Part shown: piece after piece, positions 6,931-14,446 of the stretch
How positions within the stretch are numbered: position 1 is the first letter of the stretch
Layout of the letters: each line of letters starts with the position of its first letter
Assembly (NCBI GenBank): GCA_963974265.1
Contig: CAXBDR010000042.1
Location: 1 to 22,568 of the forward strand
Origin: CAISIP01 sp963974265
Lineage (GTDB): Bacteria; Pseudomonadota; Gammaproteobacteria; Burkholderiales; Burkholderiaceae_C
Direction of reading: 5' to 3'
DNA length: 22,568 bases
Notes under the pieces: generated by a model
What the model saw: only the letters and a program-made list of their open reading frames with translations
What the model was told of the DNA's origin: nothing
The model's database searches: none
Position numbers and translations under genes: made by a program

Positions 6931-8397
6931 ATGGATGACCGACTGCCGTCCCTGCGCGCCGCCTTTGCCGGCCGCCTGCTGACGGATGCCGCCGACATGG
7001 CGGCCTACCTGACGGATTGGCGCGGCAAGTGGACGGGTGCGGCCATCGCCGTGGCCCAGCCGGACGATGCGACCGGCGTGGCCGGTATCCTGCGCTGGTG
7101 CCATGACCACCGGGTGCCGGTCGTGCCACAAGGCGGCAATACGGGGCTGTCCGGTGGCGCCACGCCCGATGGCAGCGGCACGGCCGTGGTCCTGTCGCTG
7201 ACGCGGCTCAACCGCGTGCGGCACATCGATGCCGTCAACAACGCCATGGTGGTCGAGGCCGGCGTGACGCTGCAGCAGGTGCAGGATGCCGCGCGCGAGG
7301 CCGGTCGCCTGTTTCCCCTGAGCCTGGCGGCGCAGGGCAGTTGCACCATCGGCGGCAACCTGGCCACCAATGCCGGCGGCGTGCAGGTGCTGCGCTACGG
7401 CAATAGCCGCGAGTTGTGCCTGGGCCTGGAGGTGGTCACGCCGCAAGGCGATCTGTGGGACGGCCTGCGCGGACTGCGCAAGGACAACACCGGGTATGAC
7501 CTGCGCGACCTGTACATCGGCAGCGAAGGCACGCTGGGTGTGATCACGGCCGCCGTGCTCAAGTTGTTCCCGTTGCCGGCCGCTCGCGCGGTGGCCTTCG
7601 TCGCCGTGCCCTCACCCGATGCGGCGGTCGAACTGCTGCAGGTGTGCCAGGCCCGGCTCGGTGCGTCACTGACGGCATTCGAGCTGATGGGTGCGAACTG
7701 CATCAGCCTGGTCGAGCAGCATGTGCCGAACACGCGCATGCCGCTGACCGAGGCAGCGCCCTGGTACGTGTTGATGGAGGTCTGCGACGCCCGCGACGAG
7801 GCCGCTGCCCAGGCCGCACTCGAGGAGGTGCTCGAGCTGGCACTGGAGCGCGAACTGGCCAGCGATGCCGCCTTGTCGGCCAGCCTGGCGCAGCTCCAGA
7901 GCCTGTGGGCCTTGCGCGAACATATCTCCGAGTCGCAGGCGGCCGAGGGCAAGACCATCAAGCACGACATCGCCTTGCCGATCTCGCGTATTCCGGAATT
8001 CATCGCACAGGCCGACGCGGCCATCGCCCAGTCCTTTCCCGGCCTGCGCCTGGTCGTGTTCGGGCACCTGGGCGACGGCAACCTGCACTACAACCTGTCG
8101 CCGGCGCCCGGCACGCGCGATGCGCAGGCCGTGGCCGACTTCGTCGCGCTCGAGGCGCCGTTGAATCGGCTGGTCCACGACGCGGTGGTCGCGCATGGCG
8201 GCTCGATCTCGGCCGAACACGGCCTGGGCGTGTTGCGCCGCGACGAGTCTGCGCGTTACAAGTCGCCCATCGAGCTGCAGCTGATGCAGGCCATCAAGCA
8301 CGCGCTCGATCCCCACGGCCTGATGAACCCGGGCAAGCTGCTCGGTCCGGCCATTGCCGCAGCTGTGGCACCCGTTCCAACCTGTTCCGAGGACTGA
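6931..8397 (+). CDS. FAD-linked D-2-hydroxyacid dehydrogenase (GlcD/D2HGDH family)
   Basis: A 488-aa cytoplasmic flavoprotein of the vanillyl-alcohol-oxidase/GlcD superfamily. The FAD-binding PCMH domain carries PQGGNTGLSGGA (66-77) and IGSEGTLGVI. The C-terminal FAD-oxidase domain has the metal/substrate motif GHLGDGNLH (His379 and His386) and SAEHGLG (Glu429, His430), as in D-2-hydroxyglutarate and D-lactate dehydrogenases. It would oxidise a D-2-hydroxyacid to the 2-oxoacid, passing electrons to a quinone, ETF or cytochrome. It lies between hpaH and hpaE with gaps of 13 and 6 nt, so is almost certainly co-transcribed. No such enzyme belongs to the standard hpa operon. An aromatic 2-hydroxyacid such as a phenyllactate is a possible substrate, but that is inference. 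A GTG two codons upstream is an alternative start. Confidence 0.9.
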   Translation: MDDRLPSLRAAFAGRLLTDAADMAAYLTDWRGKWTGAAIAVAQPDDATGVAGILRWCHDHRVPVVPQGGNTGLSGGATPDGSGTAVVLSLTRLNRVRHIDAVNNAMVVEAGVTLQQVQDAAREAGRLFPLSLAAQGSCTIGGNLATNAGGVQVLRYGNSRELCLGLEVVTPQGDLWDGLRGLRKDNTGYDLRDLYIGSEGTLGVITAAVLKLFPLPAARAVAFVAVPSPDAAVELLQVCQARLGASLTAFELMGANCISLVEQHVPNTRMPLTEAAPWYVLMEVCDARDEAAAQAALEEVLELALERELASDAALSASLAQLQSLWALREHISESQAAEGKTIKHDIALPISRIPEFIAQADAAIAQSFPGLRLVVFGHLGDGNLHYNLSPAPGTRDAQAVADFVALEAPLNRLVHDAVVAHGGSISAEHGLGVLRRDESARYKSPIELQLMQAIKHALDPHGLMNPGKLLGPAIAAAVAPVPTCSED

Positions 8398-8403
8398 AGC
8401 ACC

Positions 8404-9879
8404 ATGACATCCGCCATGCTCGACATCGCCGGCATTGCCGTCTCCCCCGACCACTACATCGATGGGCGCCGCGTCGCGTCTGTTGAGACCTTCGAGCTGC
8501 ACTCGCCGATCGACCAGCAATTGCTCGGGCGTATCGGCGAGGGGCAACAGGAACATGTCGAGGCGGCGGTCAATGCCGCGCAGAAGGCGTACCCGGCCTG
8601 GAGCGGCATGACCGCGGCGCAGCGCAAGCCGTATCTGGACCGTTTCGCCGCCGAGATCGGCAAACGCGCCGACGATTTCTGCCGGCTCGAGAGCACGGAC
8701 GCCGGCGTCCTGCTCTCGCGCATGCGCCACGGCGTCGTGCCGCGGGCCATGCTCAACATCACCTGGTTCGCCGAACACGCCTTGTCCTTGCAGGACCATC
8801 CGATCGAGACCGATCAGGCCCGCCACATCGTGCGCCACGATCCGGCCGGCGTGGTGGTCATCGTCACGCCGTGGAATGCGCCGCTGATGCTCTCGACCTG
8901 GAAACTCGGCCCGGCGCTGGCCTCGGGCAACACCTGCATCCTCAAGCCGCCGGAGTGGGCCCCGTTGACTTGCTCGCTGCTGGCCGATGCCGCACACGCC
9001 GCCGGATTGCCGCCTGGCGTGTTCAACGTGGTGCAGGGCACCGGCGCCAACACCGGCGCCAAGCTGGTCAGTGACCCGCGCATCGCCCGGGTATCGTTCA
9101 CCGGTTCGGTGCCCACCGCCAAGTGGATCGCGCAGGCGGCCGGCGCCAATCTCGTTCCGTGCAGTCTGGAGCTCGGTGGCAAGAGCCCGTTCATCGTGCT
9201 CGAAGACGCCGATATCGACGCCGCAGCGGCGACCGGCGCGCTGATGTACCGCAACGCAGGCCAGGTCTGCCTGGCCGGCACGCGCTTCCTCGTGCATGCC
9301 AAGGTGGCGGATGCTTTCGTGGCCGCGATGCGCGGCTACGTCGAGAAACTCGCGATCGGCGATCCGCGCGACGAGGCCACCGAGGTCGGCCCCATCATCC
9401 ATCCGCGCCAGGTCGAACGTGTCGCCGGTTTTGTCGAGCGCGCCGTTGCCGGTGGCGCCAAGCTGTTGTGGGGTGGCGCGAAACATCCGTTCGGCGCCCA
9501 GTACTACCAGCCGACCATGGTGACCGACCTGCAGCAGGACGACGAGATCGTGCAGAACGAGGTGTTCGGGCCGGTGCTGACGCTGCAGACCTTCGGCAGC
9601 GACGAGGAGGCCATCGCGCTGGCCAACGGCACCGACTACGGCCTGGGCGGCGTCTGTTATGGCGAGACGGCCCATGCCACCGCCATGGCCGAGCAGGTAC
9701 AGACCGGCTTCATCTGGGTCAACAGCTTCGGCATCCGCGACCTGGCCGCGCCGTTCGGCGGCATCAAGCGCAGCGGCATCGGGCGCGAAGGCGGCAACTG
9801 GAGCTTCGAGTTCTTCTGCAACATCAAGGATGTGGTGGTGCCGAAAAAGCCGTTCAAGGCCAGCTTCAGCCAGCGCTGA
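8404..9879 (+). CDS. hpaE: 5-carboxymethyl-2-hydroxymuconate semialdehyde dehydrogenase
   Basis: A 491-aa NAD(P)-dependent aldehyde dehydrogenase. In the homoprotocatechuate pathway HpaE oxidises the ring-fission semialdehyde to 5-carboxymethyl-2-hydroxymuconate. The catalytic set is present: Asn158 in PWNAPLM, Glu256 in LELGGKSP and nucleophile Cys289 in NAGQVCLAGTR. The C-terminal stretch NSFGIRDLAAPFGGIKRSG, followed by GREGG and SFEFF, resembles HpaE more than betaine-aldehyde-type enzymes as I recall them. A CGAGGA Shine-Dalgarno at 8388-8393 overlaps the end of the preceding gene. Its position between hpaH and the ring-cleavage dioxygenase supports the call. It could also oxidise aromatic acetaldehydes; sequence alone does not separate these. 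Confidence 0.85.
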   Translation: MTSAMLDIAGIAVSPDHYIDGRRVASVETFELHSPIDQQLLGRIGEGQQEHVEAAVNAAQKAYPAWSGMTAAQRKPYLDRFAAEIGKRADDFCRLESTDAGVLLSRMRHGVVPRAMLNITWFAEHALSLQDHPIETDQARHIVRHDPAGVVVIVTPWNAPLMLSTWKLGPALASGNTCILKPPEWAPLTCSLLADAAHAAGLPPGVFNVVQGTGANTGAKLVSDPRIARVSFTGSVPTAKWIAQAAGANLVPCSLELGGKSPFIVLEDADIDAAAATGALMYRNAGQVCLAGTRFLVHAKVADAFVAAMRGYVEKLAIGDPRDEATEVGPIIHPRQVERVAGFVERAVAGGAKLLWGGAKHPFGAQYYQPTMVTDLQQDDEIVQNEVFGPVLTLQTFGSDEEAIALANGTDYGLGGVCYGETAHATAMAEQVQTGFIWVNSFGIRDLAAPFGGIKRSGIGREGGNWSFEFFCNIKDVVVPKKPFKASFSQR

Positions 9880-9929
9880 GTACCGCTGCCATTCTCCTTG
9901 ACCATCACATCACCATAAATCGAGACAAC

Positions 9930-11501
9930 ATGACACAACAACCTTTTGGTCGCCGCCAGTTCATCGGAGCGGGCGCTGCTTTCGGCGCCAGCGCCATCGG
10001 TCTTGCCGGTTGTGCGCAGTCTGGCGCCCTGAAAAACGCCAGCAGCGCATTCCCCATTGCCACCGTGGAGCAAGGCCAACTGCGCGGTACCCGCACGGGT
10101 GTCGTGGCCAGCTTCAAACGCGTGCCGTACGCAGCGAATCCGTTCACGCCCGCTAACCGCTTCCAGGCGCCGAAGCCTGTTGCAGCTTGGTCGGGCGAGC
10201 GCGACGCCAGTGCGTATGGCCCCATGCCGCCGCAACCTTCGCGCGCTCCCGGTGGTGGTCTTGCCGGCGGGGCCGACGACCTCACCATGAACGTCTGGGC
10301 ACCGGCCAACGCGCACAACGCGCCCGTGATGGTGTGGTTCCCAGGCGGTGCCTTCTATCGGGTTGACGCGGCCGAAGGCTGGTACGACGGCAGCAGTTTC
10401 GCCTCCCAGGGCATCGTGGTCGCCACGGTCAACTACCGGGTCGGCATCGACGGCTTCATGGCCATCGACGGCGCACCCGGCAACCGCGGCCTGCTGGACC
10501 AGGTCGCCGCGCTGCAATGGATCCAACGCAACATCGCCGCTTTCGGCGGCAACCCCAAAGACGTGACGATCGCGGGCCAGTCGGCCGGTGCGCAAAGCGT
10601 GATGCTGCTCATGGGCATGCCCATGGCCCAAGGTCTGTTCCAGAGAGCGATCGCCCAGAGCCCGCCGCAAAACCACTTCTCAACCACCGATGCCGCCCGC
10701 GTGGCCAAAGCCACGGCCGAGGTGCTGGGCGTGGCGCCGACGGTGCAGGCGATAGCCGCCGTTTCATTGCCCGACATGATCACCGGCACCGAAAAAATGA
10801 TCGGTGATCTGCGCGACCGCAGGAAGTGGGGCCCCATCGGTGGGCAGCCGCCTTTCCTGCCCGTGGTCGATGGCACGGTGCTCACCACCACGCCCTACGC
10901 CTCGTTGCAAACGCATGCTGGCAAGACGCCCTTGCTGATCGGCTGCACCGATGAAGAAGCCCGCTTGTATCTGGTGCCTGGAGGCACCATCGACAAGATT
11001 TCGCCTCCGGCCTTCGAAGGCGCGCTGCGCGGCAACCGCTTGCCCGAAAATGCTGCCGCTGTTTACGCCAAGACGCGCGAAAAAGCGTCTCCCGGCGACA
11101 TGCTCGCGGCGCTGGAGTCGGATGGGACCTTCCGTATACCCACGCTGCGCTACGCTGAGCAGCGCGTCGCCGCGGGTGCACCGGTGTGGGTGTACAACTT
11201 CTCGTGGTCTTCGCCAGGTTTTGGTGGTCGCCTCGGGGCCGGGCATGTGGTGGACGTTCCCTTCAGTTTCAACACGCTGGCCACCAGGCAGGCTGCGCCG
11301 TTCCTGGGCGGCCCTGGGCACCAGCCACTGGCCAACGAGATGCATGGCCGATGGACGCGTTTCGTCAAGACCGGTGATGCCGGCTGGCCCCGCTACGAGC
11401 TGGCCACCCGCCCCACCATGCGCTTTGACACCACCTCGGCGGTGGTGAACGACCCGCTGGCCGAGCGTCGCCAGCTCTGGGCCGGTGCCCAGTTCAAGTA
11501 A
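9930..11501 (+). CDS. Type-B carboxylesterase, predicted Tat-exported lipoprotein
   Basis: A 523-aa serine esterase of the carboxylesterase/para-nitrobenzyl-esterase family. The nucleophile is Ser218 in GQSAGA. Glu342 or Glu343 (CTDEEARLYL) and His439 (GAGHVVDVPFSF) complete the triad, and the oxyanion loop is WFPGGAF. The N-terminus has a twin-arginine-like motif GRRQFIG (7-13), a hydrophobic Ala/Gly stretch and a lipobox LAGC with Cys28. It is therefore probably exported folded through Tat and lipid-anchored, unlike the cytoplasmic enzymes around it. It would cleave ester substrates in the envelope before uptake. It is preceded by a 50-nt gap without a good Shine-Dalgarno. Its codons appear somewhat richer in AAA/GAA than its neighbours, which might indicate a later insertion (impression only, not computed). 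Confidence 0.88.
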   Translation: MTQQPFGRRQFIGAGAAFGASAIGLAGCAQSGALKNASSAFPIATVEQGQLRGTRTGVVASFKRVPYAANPFTPANRFQAPKPVAAWSGERDASAYGPMPPQPSRAPGGGLAGGADDLTMNVWAPANAHNAPVMVWFPGGAFYRVDAAEGWYDGSSFASQGIVVATVNYRVGIDGFMAIDGAPGNRGLLDQVAALQWIQRNIAAFGGNPKDVTIAGQSAGAQSVMLLMGMPMAQGLFQRAIAQSPPQNHFSTTDAARVAKATAEVLGVAPTVQAIAAVSLPDMITGTEKMIGDLRDRRKWGPIGGQPPFLPVVDGTVLTTTPYASLQTHAGKTPLLIGCTDEEARLYLVPGGTIDKISPPAFEGALRGNRLPENAAAVYAKTREKASPGDMLAALESDGTFRIPTLRYAEQRVAAGAPVWVYNFSWSSPGFGGRLGAGHVVDVPFSFNTLATRQAAPFLGGPGHQPLANEMHGRWTRFVKTGDAGWPRYELATRPTMRFDTTSAVVNDPLAERRQLWAGAQFK

Positions 11502-11524
11502 ACCTTATCCAGATCGGACAAGCC

Positions 11525-12418
11525 ATGAACGGAAAAATCGTCGGTGCGGCCATCGTGTCGCACCACCCGGGCCTGATGCAGTGCGAGGAGTTTCGTCGCC
11601 TGCAAGGCGCAGGCGAAGACTCGGACCTGATTGCCGGTTACGCGCGGCTGCGAGAGCGCATCGCCGCCGCACGGCCCGACGTGGTCATGATCTTCGACTC
11701 GCACTGGTTCACCACCGGCTACCACCTGGTGGACGGCAGCGCGCGGTATGAGGGAACCTACATCTCGGACGAGATGCCGTGGTACCTGCATGGCGTGCCC
11801 TACGCCTACCGTGGCGCACCCGAACTCGCGGTGGCCATGGAGGCGGTCTCACGCGAGCGCGGCGGCTTCGTGCGGGCGATCCGCCATCCGGACCTGGGCC
11901 GGCACTACGCGACGATCAACGTGATCAAGCAGTTGCAGCTCGACCTGATGGACGTGCCGGTGGTCTCCGTCAGCTCCTGCCAGAACTGCGACTGGCAACA
12001 TTTCGTGCAGTCGGGGGCCGACATCGGCGAGGCAATCCGGCGCAGCGACAAGCGTGTGGTGCTGCTGGCCTCCGGCGCCTTGAGCCACAAGTTCAACAAC
12101 ATCGACTGGAAGCCGAACAACCCGCGCATCTTCCACGAGAGCAATGTGTCCAGGCCCGAGAACATCGAGAGCGACAAGGGCGCCATCGCGCTGATGCAGC
12201 AAGGCCGGCACGACCAGATCCTGGCGCGCTGGGACGAGGAATATCGGCGCAAGCCCTGGGAAGCCTTCGGTGCACACTACCTGCAGATGATCGGCGCCAT
12301 GGGTGGCGCCGATTGCCGCGCGCGCGGCGAAGCCTTGTCGGCGTACGAAAATGCACGCGGCACCGGCAACATCCACGTCTGGTTCGACACCGAGACCCAG
12401 GCGGCCGCGCAGGCCTGA
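11525..12418 (+). CDS. hpaD: HpaD-like class III extradiol ring-cleavage dioxygenase
   Basis: A 297-aa LigB-superfamily dioxygenase, predicted to open the ring of 3,4-dihydroxyphenylacetate or a close catechol at the 2,3 bond using non-haem Fe(II). Expected metal ligands are visible: His13 in SHHP, His60 in FDSHW and Glu246 in PWEAFGAH. The catalytic His188 lies in SGALSHKF. The run YEGTYISDEMP and the PELA segment also align with E. coli HpaD as I remember it. It is slightly longer than that enzyme (about 283 aa), with a distinct Cys/Trp-rich stretch SSCQNCDWQHF (150-160). The substrate is inferred from HpaH/HpaE neighbours; a related catechol is possible. It follows the esterase by 23 nt, and a terminator-like hairpin follows it. 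Confidence 0.85.
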   Translation: MNGKIVGAAIVSHHPGLMQCEEFRRLQGAGEDSDLIAGYARLRERIAAARPDVVMIFDSHWFTTGYHLVDGSARYEGTYISDEMPWYLHGVPYAYRGAPELAVAMEAVSRERGGFVRAIRHPDLGRHYATINVIKQLQLDLMDVPVVSVSSCQNCDWQHFVQSGADIGEAIRRSDKRVVLLASGALSHKFNNIDWKPNNPRIFHESNVSRPENIESDKGAIALMQQGRHDQILARWDEEYRRKPWEAFGAHYLQMIGAMGGADCRARGEALSAYENARGTGNIHVWFDTETQAAAQA

Positions 12419-12439
12419 GAACGCGTACCGCTGTTTCGC

Positions 12440-12466
12440 GGGAGCCCGGGGCTCCCATCTGTTTTT
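12440..12466 (+). terminator. Terminator- or attenuator-like hairpin between hpaD and the FAH gene
   Basis: A perfect 17-nt palindrome, GGGAGCCC-G-GGGCTCCC (12440-12456), forms a 6-7 bp GC stem. It is followed after 5 nt by TTTTT (12462-12466). The gap between stem and T-run is longer than ideal, so termination may be partial. It lies in the only sizeable spacer (82 nt) of the + strand run. Confidence 0.5.
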
Positions 12467-12500
12467 CTGGCGCCTGGCGTCACCGATTGAACCTATTGCC

Positions 12501-13451
12501 ATGAACTTTGATTTCCCCCTGAGAGAACTTCCCGCCGTGATGCGCGGTCCGCGTGTGGAGCGCCGCCGCGTCATGCTGGGCGGCACGCCCGTGTGGGGCA
12601 CCATCGTCGAAGAGGGCGATGCCCAGGGCCAGCTGCGCCTGGACGACGGCCGCGTCGTCGATCCGGCCAGCGTCACGCACCTGCCGCCGGTCGCGCCGAG
12701 CAAGATCATCGCCATCCACATCTCGTACCGCTCGCGCAGCATGGAGACGCGCAACAAGCCCAAGCCGACCGAGACGCCGACCTATTTCACCAAGCCGCCG
12801 ACCGCGCTCAATGGCCACGGCGGGCAGATCTTCAAGCCGGCCGATTGCAAATACCTGAACTACGAAGGCGAGTACGCCGTCGTCATCGGCAAGACCTGTC
12901 GCAACGTGACGCCGGACGAAGCCTGGGACTATATCGACGGTTTCTGCCCGGCGCTGGACATGGGCCTGCAGGACTTCCGCGACACCGACCAGGGCTCCAT
13001 GTTGCGCGTCAAGGGCGCCGACAGCCTGCTCCCGATCGGGCCAGGCATCGTGCGCGGCGTGGACCTGTTCGCGCAGACACTGCGCACCTACGTGAACGGC
13101 CGGGTGGTGCAGGAGGCGCAGATCGGCGAGGAGACGATCTGGGGCCCGCATTACGTGGTTGCCGACATTGCACGCCACATCACGCTGGTGCCGGGCGACG
13201 TGATCCTGATGGGCACGCCCTGCCACTCCCGTTCGGTCGACCCCGGGCACTACGTCGAGTGCGAGATCACCGGACTGGGACGTGTCGGTGGCACCGTGGT
13301 GGCCATCGATGCACCGCGGGCCGCGGCGCTGGGGGTGGGCCACCAACCCACGGATACCCCTGAAGTACGGCGCGTCGCGCTGGGTTTCGACGAACGGGTT
13401 CCGGAGCAGTTCAAGGCCAACCTGCGCGCGTCCAAGGGAGAAGCCGCATGA
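12501..13451 (+). CDS. Fumarylacetoacetate-hydrolase-fold protein, HpaG-like
   Basis: A 316-aa FAH-family enzyme, predicted to act as decarboxylase and/or isomerase on the oxidised ring-fission product of the homoprotocatechuate route. An N-terminal extension (1-65) precedes the catalytic domain. The metal ligands are Glu122 and Glu124 in NYEGEYAVVIG and Asp153 in PALDMGL. The segments LRVKGADSLLPIGP and LVPGDVILMGTP are typical of HpaG-type proteins. E. coli HpaG has two fused FAH domains (about 429 aa); this protein has one, so the second activity must be supplied elsewhere or by the same domain. The ATG at 12501 follows a terminator-like hairpin and lacks a strong Shine-Dalgarno. Its stop overlaps the next gene's ATG by 4 nt. 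Confidence 0.85.
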   Translation: MNFDFPLRELPAVMRGPRVERRRVMLGGTPVWGTIVEEGDAQGQLRLDDGRVVDPASVTHLPPVAPSKIIAIHISYRSRSMETRNKPKPTETPTYFTKPPTALNGHGGQIFKPADCKYLNYEGEYAVVIGKTCRNVTPDEAWDYIDGFCPALDMGLQDFRDTDQGSMLRVKGADSLLPIGPGIVRGVDLFAQTLRTYVNGRVVQEAQIGEETIWGPHYVVADIARHITLVPGDVILMGTPCHSRSVDPGHYVECEITGLGRVGGTVVAIDAPRAAALGVGHQPTDTPEVRRVALGFDERVPEQFKANLRASKGEAA

Positions 13452-14434
13452 AGGTGTGTATCGTCGGAGCCGGCGCCATCGGTGGCTGGATCGGAGCCCG
13501 CATGGCCGCGGCCGGCGTGGCGGTGAGCGCGGTGGCCCGTGGCGATACGCTGGCGGCATTGCGACAACACGGCTGGCGTCTGCAGACCGCCGATGGCCTG
13601 GTCCAGGCGCCGGTGGCGCAGGCCAGTGCATCGGCGTCCGACCTGGGCGTGCACGATCTGGTCATCATCGCCGTCAAGGGCCAGGCGCTGGCCGCGGTCG
13701 CACAAGTCCTGGCGCCCTTGCTGGGCCCGCAGACCATCGTGTTGCCGGCCATGAACGGCGTTCCGTGGTGGTTCTGCAAGGGTTTGCCGGGTTTCGAGCA
13801 ACCACTGGCCAGCGTGGATCCGGGCGGCGAGATCGCCCGTCGCATTCCGTTCGAGCAGGTGCTCGGTTGCGTCGTGCATGCATCCACCGCGGTCGCCGAG
13901 CCGGGACTGGTGCAGCACCGGGGTGGCAATGGCCTGATCGTCGGTGAACCGGCCGGCGGCCATTCCGAACGGGCCCGGCGCGTGGTCGACCTGCTGGCGC
14001 TTGGGGGGTTCGATGTGAAACATGCCGACAACATCCGCCATGCGATCTGGTACAAGTTGTGGGGCAACCTGACGATGAACCCGATCAGTGCGTTGACCGG
14101 CGCCACGACCGACCGCGTGCTCAGTGATCCGCTGGTGCGCGACTTCTGTTCGTCGGCCATGACCGAGGCCCAGGCCATCGGGGCGCGCATCGGTTGCGCC
14201 ATCGACGAGACGCCCGAGGCGCGCCATGCGGTGACCGCCAAGATGGGCGGCTTCCGGACCTCGATGCTGCAGGACGCAGAGGCCGGCCGCCAACTCGAAC
14301 TCGACGCCATCGTCGGCGTGGTGCACGAGATCGGCGGGCGGCTCGGCTTGCCGGTGCCGACGATTGCTGCCGTGCTCGGCCTGACACGCCTGATGGCCCG
14401 CAGCCGTGGCCTGTACCCGAACGAAGCCGCCTGA
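13448..14434 (+). CDS. Ketopantoate reductase family (ApbA/PanE-like) oxidoreductase
   Basis: A 328-aa NAD(P)H-dependent reductase. The Rossmann motif GAGAIGG is at residues 7-13. The C-terminal catalytic domain shows Lys203 and Asn207 in YKLWGNLTMNPISALT, equivalent to Lys176 and Asn180 of E. coli PanE as I recall. True PanE reduces 2-dehydropantoate for coenzyme A synthesis. Here the ATGA overlap with the FAH gene and placement in a catabolic operon suggest a 2-oxoacid or 2-hydroxyacid intermediate instead. The internal segment NGVPWWFCKGLPGF is seen in catabolic paralogues of the family. A role in pantothenate synthesis cannot be excluded, since other panE copies are outside the window. 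Confidence 0.85.
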   Translation: MKVCIVGAGAIGGWIGARMAAAGVAVSAVARGDTLAALRQHGWRLQTADGLVQAPVAQASASASDLGVHDLVIIAVKGQALAAVAQVLAPLLGPQTIVLPAMNGVPWWFCKGLPGFEQPLASVDPGGEIARRIPFEQVLGCVVHASTAVAEPGLVQHRGGNGLIVGEPAGGHSERARRVVDLLALGGFDVKHADNIRHAIWYKLWGNLTMNPISALTGATTDRVLSDPLVRDFCSSAMTEAQAIGARIGCAIDETPEARHAVTAKMGGFRTSMLQDAEAGRQLELDAIVGVVHEIGGRLGLPVPTIAAVLGLTRLMARSRGLYPNEAA

Positions 14435-14446
14435 GCGGCGCCGCGC

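Noticed and set aside
7666..9675. 669-codon - strand open frame
   Set aside because: It lies across the flavoprotein and hpaE genes, both of which have clear catalytic motifs and ribosome binding sites. The antisense product shows no recognisable domain.
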